Notes under the pieces: model-generated
The model's database searches: none
Seen by the model: the letters and a program-made list of their open reading frames with translations, nothing else
Told to the model about the DNA's origin: nothing
Assembly: GCA_041675285.1 (NCBI GenBank)
Contig: JBAYTZ010000029.1
Coordinates: 1 to 11,241 of the forward strand
DNA from: Candidatus Delongbacteria bacterium
Lineage (GTDB): Bacteria > CAIWAD01
Direction: 5' to 3'
DNA length: 11,241 nucleotides
In this document: one piece after another, positions 5,999 through 11,241 of the stretch
How positions within the stretch are numbered: the first letter of the stretch is position 1
How the letters are laid out: the number at the start of each line of letters is the position of its first letter
Translations under genes and position numbers: made by a program

Positions 5999-6394
5999 AT
6001 GTACAACAACTCCCACCCCGGCATCGAGCTTGGCGACGGCGTCCTGAAGGGGCCGGGCACGCCGGGTCAGGTGCTGAAGAGCACGGGCAACAACGAGTTC
6101 ACGGTGGTGTCGAATGCCGCCGACGTGCCGGTCGGCATCCTCAAGCGCGCGGACAAGAATTGCGCGACGCAGGGCGCGACCGAGACGACCCCGTGCGTCG
6201 TGGACACGGGGGCCTTCGTCTTCCAGACGGACCAGTTCTCGGGCACGCCGGCCGTCGGGAACAACCTCACCTTCGACGCCACCACGGCCAAGCTGAAGGT
6301 GGCGGTGGCGACGAACAAGATCGTGGGCCGTGTGCTGGCCGTGGACGGGACCGAGATCTCCGTCCTGTGGACCAATCACGGCCTGGTGGCCTAA
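5999..6394 (+). CDS. Probable head decoration / capsid-stabilising protein
   Basis: A 131-residue protein rich in Thr, Val, Gly and Asn, with alternating hydrophobic positions that suggest a beta-sheet fold. Seen motifs: LKGPGTPGQVLKSTG near residues 16-30, VPVGILKRADKN near 42-53, and a C-terminal GRVLAVDGTEISVLWTNHG. This kind of small beta protein directly before the major capsid protein is the usual place for capsid decoration proteins (lambda D or DUF2190-like), which bind the mature shell from outside. The start ATG has AGGAG (5988-5992) six bases upstream. The next gene begins 47 bases after its stop. No cleavable signal is seen. Two cysteines (55 and 65) lie close together. The decoration role comes from fold type, size and gene order; family membership was not confirmed. 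Confidence 0.65.
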   Translation: MYNNSHPGIELGDGVLKGPGTPGQVLKSTGNNEFTVVSNAADVPVGILKRADKNCATQGATETTPCVVDTGAFVFQTDQFSGTPAVGNNLTFDATTAKLKVAVATNKIVGRVLAVDGTEISVLWTNHGLVA

Positions 6395-6441
6395 TCGCCT
6401 GGGGCGCAAGCCACCCGGCTCCAAGCAAGGAGAACTCCACA

Positions 6442-7305
6442 GTGAAGACGAACAGCACGAAGGACCCGCAGTTCATGGCCGCCATGGCCTCTCTGATGGC
6501 CGAGTCCTTGAGCAAAGAGAGCGGCCTCTACGCCCTGGCCGAGGCCGTAGCGCCGGTGATCAAGATGGACATCGAGCGCAAGAACATCGTGCCCCTGGTC
6601 CTGACCGAGCACACGCTCAAGCCGGGCAATGAGGCCAAATACCAGAAGCGCGCGGCCTTGCGTGCCTTCTACATCGGCGTGGGCGGCCAGCCCCACCGCC
6701 AGGAGGTGAACGCGGACACGGAGGTGATCTTCCCCATCTTCCGCATCCACGCCAACCCCGAGGTCGACATCAGCGACCTGGCCAATGGCAACATCGGCGC
6801 CATCACCGACATGCAGACCGATGCCGCCAGCGCCATCCGCAACAAGCTGAACTCAAAGATCGTGGACCTCTTGTCCGCCGCGGCGGCCACGCTGCCCACG
6901 ACCAACGTGGTCACGGTGTCGGGCGGCAAGCTGACCGACACGGCGCTGTTCACGGCCATCAGCCGCATCAACGACATGGAGCTGACGCCCCGCTACCTGC
7001 TCATCCGTGGCAGCCGGGTCATCGACTTGAAGGACTTCAACCTGGACCCCGAGTCCCGGCGCGAGTTCGTCGAGAAGGGCATCCTCAACCGCCTGCAGGG
7101 TGCGGGCCTGATCAACAGCGCGTCCATGAAGACGGATGAGGTGATCCTCATCCCGGACGCCGAGGTGGGCAAGTACGCCATCCGGACGCCCCTGAAGGTC
7201 GACCCCGAGCGCAAGGGCTTCAAGGTGAGCTTCCTGTCCTGGCAAGAGTGCGCCATGGGCATCACGCGCCCCGACCTGGTCTTCAAGGTCGTCATCACGG
7301 CCTAA
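6442..7305 (+). CDS. Major capsid protein
   Basis: A 287-residue protein, the main candidate for the shell subunit. It starts at GTG 6442, with AAGGAG (6427-6432) nine bases upstream. The open frame extends upstream to 6160, but that part is the Arg/Gly-rich shadow of the decoration gene and has no ribosome site. The N-terminal 35 residues are helical (MAAMASLMAESLSKESGLYALAEA), as in capsid proteins that meet the scaffold. The middle has a long loop-and-strand region (RAFYIGVGGQPHRQEV, EVIFPIFRIHANPEVDIS), followed by a helix with many Ala and Asn. The C-terminal part (LTPRYLLIRGSRVIDLKDF, then VGKYAIRTPLKVDPERKGFKVSFLSWQECAMGITRPDLVFKV) has the strand-rich pattern typical of HK97-fold P- and A-domains. 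Length and position between a decoration protein and connector genes agree. The fold is inferred. A strong hairpin follows the stop. Confidence 0.8.
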   Translation: MKTNSTKDPQFMAAMASLMAESLSKESGLYALAEAVAPVIKMDIERKNIVPLVLTEHTLKPGNEAKYQKRAALRAFYIGVGGQPHRQEVNADTEVIFPIFRIHANPEVDISDLANGNIGAITDMQTDAASAIRNKLNSKIVDLLSAAAATLPTTNVVTVSGGKLTDTALFTAISRINDMELTPRYLLIRGSRVIDLKDFNLDPESRREFVEKGILNRLQGAGLINSASMKTDEVILIPDAEVGKYAIRTPLKVDPERKGFKVSFLSWQECAMGITRPDLVFKVVITA

Positions 7306-7326
7306 GCTTAAGCGACGTGGTCAGTG

Positions 7327-7351
7327 GCCGGTCGGGGCTTTCCCGGCCGGC
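7327..7351 (+). terminator. Strong GC hairpin after the major capsid gene (no U-tract)
   Basis: A 10-bp stem (7327-7336 with 7342-7351, one G-U pair at 7332/7346) with a 5-base loop follows the capsid stop by 21 bases. It is followed by a pyrimidine-rich but T-poor stretch (CTCTCTCTT), so it is not a textbook intrinsic terminator. It could act as a partial terminator or an mRNA 3-prime stabiliser that raises capsid expression above that of the connector genes downstream. Confidence 0.5.
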
Positions 7352-7379
7352 GCTCTCTCTTCCCCGGACAGGAGGACTC

Positions 7380-7844
7380 ATGCAAAAGGTGAAGGCCATC
7401 GGCTCAATCGTGGTGATCGGCGAGCACGTGCTGCATCCCGATCGCTTCACGCACTTCCCGGACGGCGTGCCGGTGGAAGTGGCCGAGCGCACGGACCTGG
7501 TGGAGATCGTCGACGGCGACGCCCCGGCGCTCACGCCCGTCCTCGGCATGACGGCGGATGGCGTGGACAAGACAGGCGCCGTGGGCTGCGACGGTACTGG
7601 CGGAGACATCAATCCCGCTGGCGGCGCTGGGAACGGTGACACCACGAACCCTGGCGCCGGCGATGACAGCCTGGGCGGCGTGACGCTTCTGCGCGTGGAC
7701 GACGACGAGGCCGAAGATGAAGGCGGTGCGAGTGCCCCGACGCCTGATCCCTTTGGTGACGACACGCCGGCCACTCTGGACACGGCGCCGCCGGCGCGCA
7801 CGTCGAGGGCGACCATCCGGACCTCTTCCGGTGGCCGGCGGTAG
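7380..7844 (+). CDS. Hypothetical phage structural-region protein, acidic low-complexity C-terminus
   Basis: A 154-residue protein of unknown function. The first 50 residues form a compact-looking, probably beta-rich segment (KAIGSIVVIGEHVLHP, then FPDGVPVEVAERTDLVEIVDGD). The rest is low complexity: a Gly/Asn/Asp/Thr stretch (about 70-100), an acidic patch (VDDDEAEDEGG, about 103-115) and a Pro/Thr/Arg tail. It starts at ATG 7380, with AGGAGG (7370-7375) four bases upstream, among the strongest ribosome sites here. Its place between the major capsid protein and the connector genes matches the gp35-like position of Mu-type phages, which is also poorly defined. The disordered tail may serve as a flexible linker or partner-binding arm. 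No catalytic motif is seen. Confidence is high that it is a gene, low for any function. Confidence 0.75.
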   Translation: MQKVKAIGSIVVIGEHVLHPDRFTHFPDGVPVEVAERTDLVEIVDGDAPALTPVLGMTADGVDKTGAVGCDGTGGDINPAGGAGNGDTTNPGAGDDSLGGVTLLRVDDDEAEDEGGASAPTPDPFGDDTPATLDTAPPARTSRATIRTSSGGRR

Positions 7845-7851
7845 GTGACCC

Positions 7852-8307
7852 ATGGCGACAACGGTCACGCAGCTGATCCAGGTGCTTCGCGGCGAATTGG
7901 TCGCGGCGGATGAAGTCGACCTGACAACCGACCAGCTGCGCAATGCCCTGAAGCGGGGCCTGGCCCTGATGAACCGGGACTTCGAAGTGGCCTACTTGAT
8001 GGAGGCGGACCAGGAGACGGTCACGCCGGAGCTCACGGACTTGGACCTGGAGCTCCTGCTCCTGGCCGCCACGCCCACGTGCTGCCGGATCGAGATCGCC
8101 AAGGCTGCCCGGCGCCCGAGCTTCAAGGCCGGCGCCATCGAGATCGACACGACTCGCGCAGCCGGCGCCTGGCGCGAGCTGCTCAGCCATGCCCAGAGTG
8201 AATACCAGCGCCTGGTGGAGATGGGCGAGTCGGATCGCCAGGCGGCGCTGCAATCCCTGCTCTTTGAACGCGGATCCGTGATCACATCCGACGCGGCTTC
8301 CACATGA
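7852..8307 (+). CDS. Probable head-tail connector protein (gp36-like position)
   Basis: A 151-residue, strongly helical protein with alternating charged and Leu-rich segments (TTDQLRNALKRGLALMNRDFEVAYLM; LTDLDLELLLLAATPTCCRIEIAKAARRP). There is a further helix near the end (GAWRELLSHAQSEYQRLVEMGESDRQ). That pattern, helical, 130-160 residues and directly after the capsid region, is typical of phage head-tail connector (adaptor) proteins that form a ring under the portal. It begins at ATG 7852, seven bases after the previous stop, with only a weak GGTG upstream, and ends in an ATGA overlap with the next gene (8304), indicating coupled translation. It contains an unusual Cys-Cys pair (about residues 82-83). 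Function comes from helical pattern and gene order, not from a recognised motif, so it could be another structural protein of the neck. Confidence 0.6.
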   Translation: MATTVTQLIQVLRGELVAADEVDLTTDQLRNALKRGLALMNRDFEVAYLMEADQETVTPELTDLDLELLLLAATPTCCRIEIAKAARRPSFKAGAIEIDTTRAAGAWRELLSHAQSEYQRLVEMGESDRQAALQSLLFERGSVITSDAAST

Positions 8308-8678
8308 GCTATCTGACGGCGTCCGAGGCGATCCTGGCCCTGGCGGATGTGGCACGCCTGCTGGCATCGACGGGCGACGTCATCCAGCTCCGCCAGCGTC
8401 AAGCCCCCCCCGCCTCGGGCTTTGCGGGGGATCCGGCACCCGAGTTCGGATCCCCCGTGGCCGTCCCGGCCGTCCTCACCGCCAAGGCCCCGGAGGACCT
8501 GCTGCAGGAAGGGCACGAGCTGCTGGTGGTGGTGGGCCCGGACACGGTGGTGGCGGAAGGTGACGAGTTCACGCATGGCGGCCATCGCTACCAGGTGGAG
8601 GATGTCGTGCCCCGGAATCTCTTCGGCACGGTGACGCACCTGGAACTCACGCCCAAGCAGCTCCACGGGAGCGTGTGA
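8304..8678 (+). CDS. Probable head closure / head-tail joining protein
   Basis: A 124-residue protein. It opens with a helix (TASEAILALADVARLLAS). A Pro/Gly/Ala linker (about 33-52) follows, then a beta-rich second half: PVAVPAVLTAKAPEDLLQEGHELLVVVGPDTVVAEGDEFTHGGHRYQVEDVVPRN. The GD-F-x3-G-x-x-Y-x-V-x-x-V pattern near 87-101 is common in phage head-closure and stopper proteins that have a small beta-barrel (SPP1 gp16/FII-like). The start overlaps the previous stop as ATGA. The stop (TGA, 8676-8678) shares its last base with the next start. The linker is encoded by a stretch that holds a run of eight C residues and overlapping inverted repeats. Role: probably seals the connector after DNA packaging and offers the tail-docking surface. 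Assignment is from fold pattern and position. Confidence 0.6.
   Translation: MSYLTASEAILALADVARLLASTGDVIQLRQRQAPPASGFAGDPAPEFGSPVAVPAVLTAKAPEDLLQEGHELLVVVGPDTVVAEGDEFTHGGHRYQVEDVVPRNLFGTVTHLELTPKQLHGSV
8426..8456 (+). repeat. Perfect 10-bp inverted repeat inside the head-closure gene
   Basis: GGGGGATCCG (8426-8435) pairs exactly with CGGATCCCCC (8447-8456) around an 11-base loop. The left arm can instead pair with CCCCCGC (8407-8413), and AAGCCC (8401-8406) with GGGCTT (8417-8422), giving alternative stems. It lies in the codons of the low-complexity linker, where protein sequence is least constrained. It could be mRNA structure or a recombination-prone point; no function is claimed. Confidence 0.5.
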
Positions 8679-9172
8679 TGCTGGACGGCGTGACCATGCT
8701 GCTGGACAAGAAGGCACTGGGCAAGACGCAGAAGCTGCTGGCGGCCTTCCCGTCCGTCCTGGCACGCAGCCTGGCCATGGCCATCCTGGAGATCGCCAAG
8801 GTCGTGCAGACCCAAGCTAAGCGCAGTCTGACGGACGAGGGCGCCATCGACCTGGGCGCGCTTCGGGCCTCCCTCCACATCCTGGTGCTGGGTCCGCTCA
8901 CGGTGCTGGTGGGCACGCCCAGCGAGTACGCGGCGCCGGTGGAGTTCGGCACCGTGGGCCACTTCGTCAAAGTCGAGAACGTGCCTGGCCTGCGGGAGTG
9001 GCTCATCCGCCACAAGATCCCACAGGGCGAGTCCCGGACCTATTTCTACGTGCATCCCAAGCCCAAGCCCTTCATGCAGCCGGCCTGGATGATGGGCGTG
9101 GCCATGGCCCCGACAACGGTCCAGCACGCGGTGGAACTGGCCTTCAAAGCAGTGGAGAAGCACCTGGCATGA
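8678..9172 (+). CDS. HK97 gp10-like tail completion / neck protein
   Basis: A 164-residue protein of the HK97-gp10-like group. The N-terminal half is helical (KALGKTQKLLAAFPSVLARSL, then AILEIAKVVQTQAKRSLTDEG). The signature E-Y-A-A-P-V-E-F-G-T lies at residues 83-92 and K-P-F-M-Q-P-A-W at 130-137. In this family the YAxxVEFGT strand and the KPFxxPA motif are the best-conserved parts. The proteins sit at the head-tail joint or complete the tail end. An insertion of about 35 residues between the two motifs (HFVKVENVPGLREWLIRHK and following) is longer than in short members. The start ATG 8678 overlaps the previous stop (TGATG); a GTG one codon earlier (8675) is also possible. The stop overlaps the next start as ATGA. 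This is one of the better-supported calls in the connector cluster. Confidence 0.75.
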   Translation: MLDGVTMLLDKKALGKTQKLLAAFPSVLARSLAMAILEIAKVVQTQAKRSLTDEGAIDLGALRASLHILVLGPLTVLVGTPSEYAAPVEFGTVGHFVKVENVPGLREWLIRHKIPQGESRTYFYVHPKPKPFMQPAWMMGVAMAPTTVQHAVELAFKAVEKHLA

Positions 9173-9720
9173 TCGTGGAGCGCGCCTTCGCCGAGCACCT
9201 AGTGGTGCTGAATCCGGTCCTGCACGTCTTCAAGGACGAGCTGGCCTGGACGCAGGCGGGCGAACCCTGGCCTTATCTGCTGGTCACGAAGACGGCCGAG
9301 CGCCTGCAGGGCAAGGGGACGGGGCGCTACGACGTGAAGGAGTGGGACAACGCGGCCCAGGAGTGGGTCTACCAAAAGGCCTGGGCGCGCCGACTGACCC
9401 TGCGCCTGACGCTGCGCAGCGCGGCCATGAGCGGCAAGAGCGGCGCGACGGTGCTGGACAAAGTGTCCGAGACGGTGCAGACGTTCCTGCGCCGGCATGC
9501 TAATGGACAGGCCCTGGATCTGGTGGACTCCATCACGCTGACCCCCGTCCACCTGGAGCGCCTGCGCTTTCTGGGCGAGAGCGACCAGGGCCTGCAGCTC
9601 ACGCGCTTGCCCTTCGAGGCCCAGCGGACACTGGATGTGGAACTCTGGGCGGAAGTGGTGGACGAGGTCCAGCGCGCGCCTCTGATCGAGACGATTTCCC
9701 AGAGCATCGAACTGAATTAG
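9169..9720 (+). CDS. Probable tail terminator / tail completion protein
   Basis: A 183-residue protein with no motif that I can name. It has alternating strand-like segments (LTLRLTLRS, SITLTPVHLERLRFLGE, LDVELWAEVV) and a central helix (DKVSETVQTFLRRH). A strand-helix-strand layout of this size directly before a small gene and the sheath gene is where tail terminator or tail-completion proteins lie (lambda U-like or DUF1834-like positions). The start ATG 9169 overlaps the previous stop; a weak GGAG (9154-9157) lies 11 bases upstream, so coupling is likely. A longer frame from 8998 is only the shadow of the previous gene. The stop TAG forms part of the SD (TAGGAG) of the next gene. The role is inferred from position; the reading frame itself is well supported by overlaps and third-position GC. 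Confidence 0.6.
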   Translation: MIVERAFAEHLVVLNPVLHVFKDELAWTQAGEPWPYLLVTKTAERLQGKGTGRYDVKEWDNAAQEWVYQKAWARRLTLRLTLRSAAMSGKSGATVLDKVSETVQTFLRRHANGQALDLVDSITLTPVHLERLRFLGESDQGLQLTRLPFEAQRTLDVELWAEVVDEVQRAPLIETISQSIELN

Positions 9721-9729
9721 GAGCCCAGC

Positions 9730-9966
9730 ATGAAGGCAGGCGACAAGCCCCAGGAAGGGACCGAGACGAGCGGCGGCGGCCAAGGAGCTCCGGCCCAGTT
9801 CACGCAGCAGCGCGCAGCCACGGTGATCAAGCGGCTGAAGATCCCGGCAACCGTTGCGGCGGGCGTCCTGGCCGAGCACGGGCTGACCCGGACGGCCCTG
9901 GTGGATCCGGTGGAGTTCGAGGCCCTGGTGACCGCGTGGCTCGCGGCTCCGGCGCAGAAGCAGTAG
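9730..9966 (+). CDS. Small hypothetical protein before the sheath gene
   Basis: A 78-residue protein. The first 25 residues are Gly/Ser/Glu/Gln-rich and probably disordered. The rest forms two or three helices (QQRAATVIKRLKIPATVAAGVLAEHG, then DPVEFEALVTAWLAAP). It is preceded by TAGGAG, which overlaps the previous stop, at good spacing. The next start is nine bases beyond its stop. Small genes in this place occur in Mu-type and related myoviruses just upstream of the sheath gene and have no well-defined function; the helical C-terminus could bind a partner in tail assembly. It may be a small chaperone or linker. There is no membrane segment. Confidence 0.65.
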   Translation: MKAGDKPQEGTETSGGGQGAPAQFTQQRAATVIKRLKIPATVAAGVLAEHGLTRTALVDPVEFEALVTAWLAAPAQKQ

Positions 9967-9975
9967 GGAGGCATC

Positions 9976-11241
9976 ATGGGCAAGATCATCAAGGACGTCT
10001 ACACCGAGTATTTCTCGGGCAAGGCGGGCATGAGCCAGAAGCCGACGGCCGTCGAGTTCGTGGCCGGCGCGGCGGGGGGCGGCGACAAGCTGTCCCGCGC
10101 CATCATCAGTGACAAACGCAGCGCCCTGGACCTGTTCAAGTCCGGCCCGCTGCTGCAGGCCCTCCTGGAGCGCCTGGATGCGGGCTCCACGGTCATCTAC
10201 GCCATGCGCCTGGCGGGCAGCGCCATGGCCAAGGCCACGCGCACGCTCTCCGCAGGCGGCATTCGCCTCGACGGCTACTACCCGGGCGCCTGGTGGAACG
10301 GCGTCTCAGTGAGCGTGACGGCGAACGGCGCGGACCGCACGATCGAGATCGTCGATCCCGACACCGACACGGTCCATGCCTTCACGGGCACGACCAACCA
10401 GGCCCTGGTGGACGCCATCAACGCCGGCCAGTCCCTGGTGGCGGCCGTCAAGCTGAACGACACGCTGGTGGCCGCGAGCGGAGCGGCGGCGCTGACGGGG
10501 GGCAACGACGGCCTGACTCTGGCCAACGGCGATGTCACGGCGGGCATCACGGCCAGCGAGGACTTCACGGATGTCAACTGGGTGCATTTCGTGGGCGCGG
10601 ACACGCTGACTCTCTGGGCGGCCATCCTGACCAGCTGCAACACCATGGTCACGTCGAATCTAGGCGAGCGCTTCGCCTTCCTGGACGTGCCGCGCATGGT
10701 GGTGGCCGATCCCCTGAAGCCGACGGCGGGCGAGGTCTCCACCTACGTGGCGACGATCCAGGCGCTCATCGCCACGGTGGCGGACCAGAACGCCGTGATC
10801 CCGGTGGGCGAGGCCCAGTACACGGACATGGCTGGCACCGTCTACTGGAACCGCATCACCTCCACGGTGGCGGGCCGATATGCGGCACTGAAGGTCCAGG
10901 AGAGCCTGCTGGCCAAGTCGGCGCCGAACGTCTCCAAGCTCTGCCCCGAGTGGAACGTGGGCCAGCAGACCATCCTGGTCACCGAGAACCTGATCCACAT
11001 GCGCAACGAGCCCGGCCTGGGGCTGATCTTCGGCAGCAGCAACAACCGCTGCCCGGAAGGAAGCGCCTACAACCGCGTCGAGAAGGTGCGCGCCACCTAT
11101 GCGGCGGGCAAGGCCTGTCGCCTGGCGGCCCTGCCGCACCTGGGCAAGCCCAACGACTCGGAGGGCGAGGGCCTGCTGCTCATGGAAACCGACATGCGCG
11201 CGCCGCTTTCCCTGATGGCGCAGAAGGGCGAGATCGACCAC
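9976..11241 (+). CDS. Tail sheath protein, partial (runs off the right edge)
   Basis: An open frame of 422 codons with no stop before the window ends. The start ATG 9976 has GGGAGG (9966-9971) four bases upstream. Sheath-like features: a GGNDG motif at residues 175-179, a hallmark of myovirus sheath proteins before the central domain; a following alpha/beta domain (NWVHFVGADTLTLWAAI, ERFAFLDVPRMVV, 201-243); and a long central part rich in Ala/Val. The first 120 residues are beta-rich with a WW pair. The sheath contracts around the tail tube to drive DNA delivery, so the phage is predicted to have a contractile tail. The C-terminal domain, which holds strand exchange and tube contacts in the family, is partly missing here. 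The tail tube gene would be expected next to the right. Confidence 0.8.
   Translation, partial: MGKIIKDVYTEYFSGKAGMSQKPTAVEFVAGAAGGGDKLSRAIISDKRSALDLFKSGPLLQALLERLDAGSTVIYAMRLAGSAMAKATRTLSAGGIRLDGYYPGAWWNGVSVSVTANGADRTIEIVDPDTDTVHAFTGTTNQALVDAINAGQSLVAAVKLNDTLVAASGAAALTGGNDGLTLANGDVTAGITASEDFTDVNWVHFVGADTLTLWAAILTSCNTMVTSNLGERFAFLDVPRMVVADPLKPTAGEVSTYVATIQALIATVADQNAVIPVGEAQYTDMAGTVYWNRITSTVAGRYAALKVQESLLAKSAPNVSKLCPEWNVGQQTILVTENLIHMRNEPGLGLIFGSSNNRCPEGSAYNRVEKVRATYAAGKACRLAALPHLGKPNDSEGEGLLLMETDMRAPLSLMAQKGEIDH

Noticed and set aside
6160..6441. N-terminal extension of the capsid protein frame
   Set aside because: The added 94 residues are Arg/Gly-rich shadow of the decoration gene. GTG 6442 has a good SD.
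1..11241. tRNA genes, CRISPR arrays, insertion sequences
   Set aside because: No cloverleaf-like segment, regularly spaced repeat or transposase-like protein was seen on either strand.

Overview
This window holds part of a tailed-phage (most likely prophage) late-gene block from a GC-rich bacterium. Two other kinds of DNA sit to its left. The phage block (about 3345 to the right edge) is strongly GC-rich, has G or C at most third codon positions, is all on the + strand and is tightly packed with ATGA-type overlaps and clear Shine-Dalgarno (SD) sequences. The host cannot be named from the sequence. A contractile-tail (myovirus-like) phage is indicated by a sheath-like protein at the right edge. 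The gene order (protease/scaffold, small decoration-like protein, major capsid protein, connector proteins, sheath) is of the kind seen in Mu-like and related myoviruses.

Layout. (1) 1-839: two small overlapping + strand genes of unknown function; the first may be cut by the left edge. (2) 1028-3035: a two-gene operon on the - strand, visibly more AT-rich than its surroundings. It encodes a DUF262 protein (DGQQR motif) and, one base downstream, a HEPN-type protein with an R-N-E-I-V-H RNase motif. This looks like a compact anti-phage or abortive-infection cassette. (3) 3036-3344: a divergent intergenic region ending in a perfect 9-bp inverted repeat that covers the first start codon of the phage block. 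(4) 3345-5942: one 865-codon frame joining a D12-class adenine DNA methyltransferase, a prohead protease and a scaffold-like C-terminus. In-frame internal starts with good SD sequences lie at both domain junctions (GTG 4470, ATG 5403). (5) 5999-7305: a decoration-like protein and the major capsid protein. (6) 7380-9966: small head-completion, connector and tail-completion genes. (7) 9976 to the right edge: a tail sheath protein running out of the window.

How it fits together. The capsid protein assembles on the scaffold, the protease matures the prohead, the decoration-like protein probably binds the shell, and the small proteins probably close the head and join it to a contractile tail. The methyltransferase may protect phage DNA from host restriction, but why it shares a frame with the protease is unclear. 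No terminase or portal gene is seen to the left of the protease; the defence-like cassette and unknown genes lie there instead. The most unusual points are the methyltransferase-protease-scaffold frame with internal starts and the DUF262-HEPN cassette lying directly against a phage morphogenesis block.
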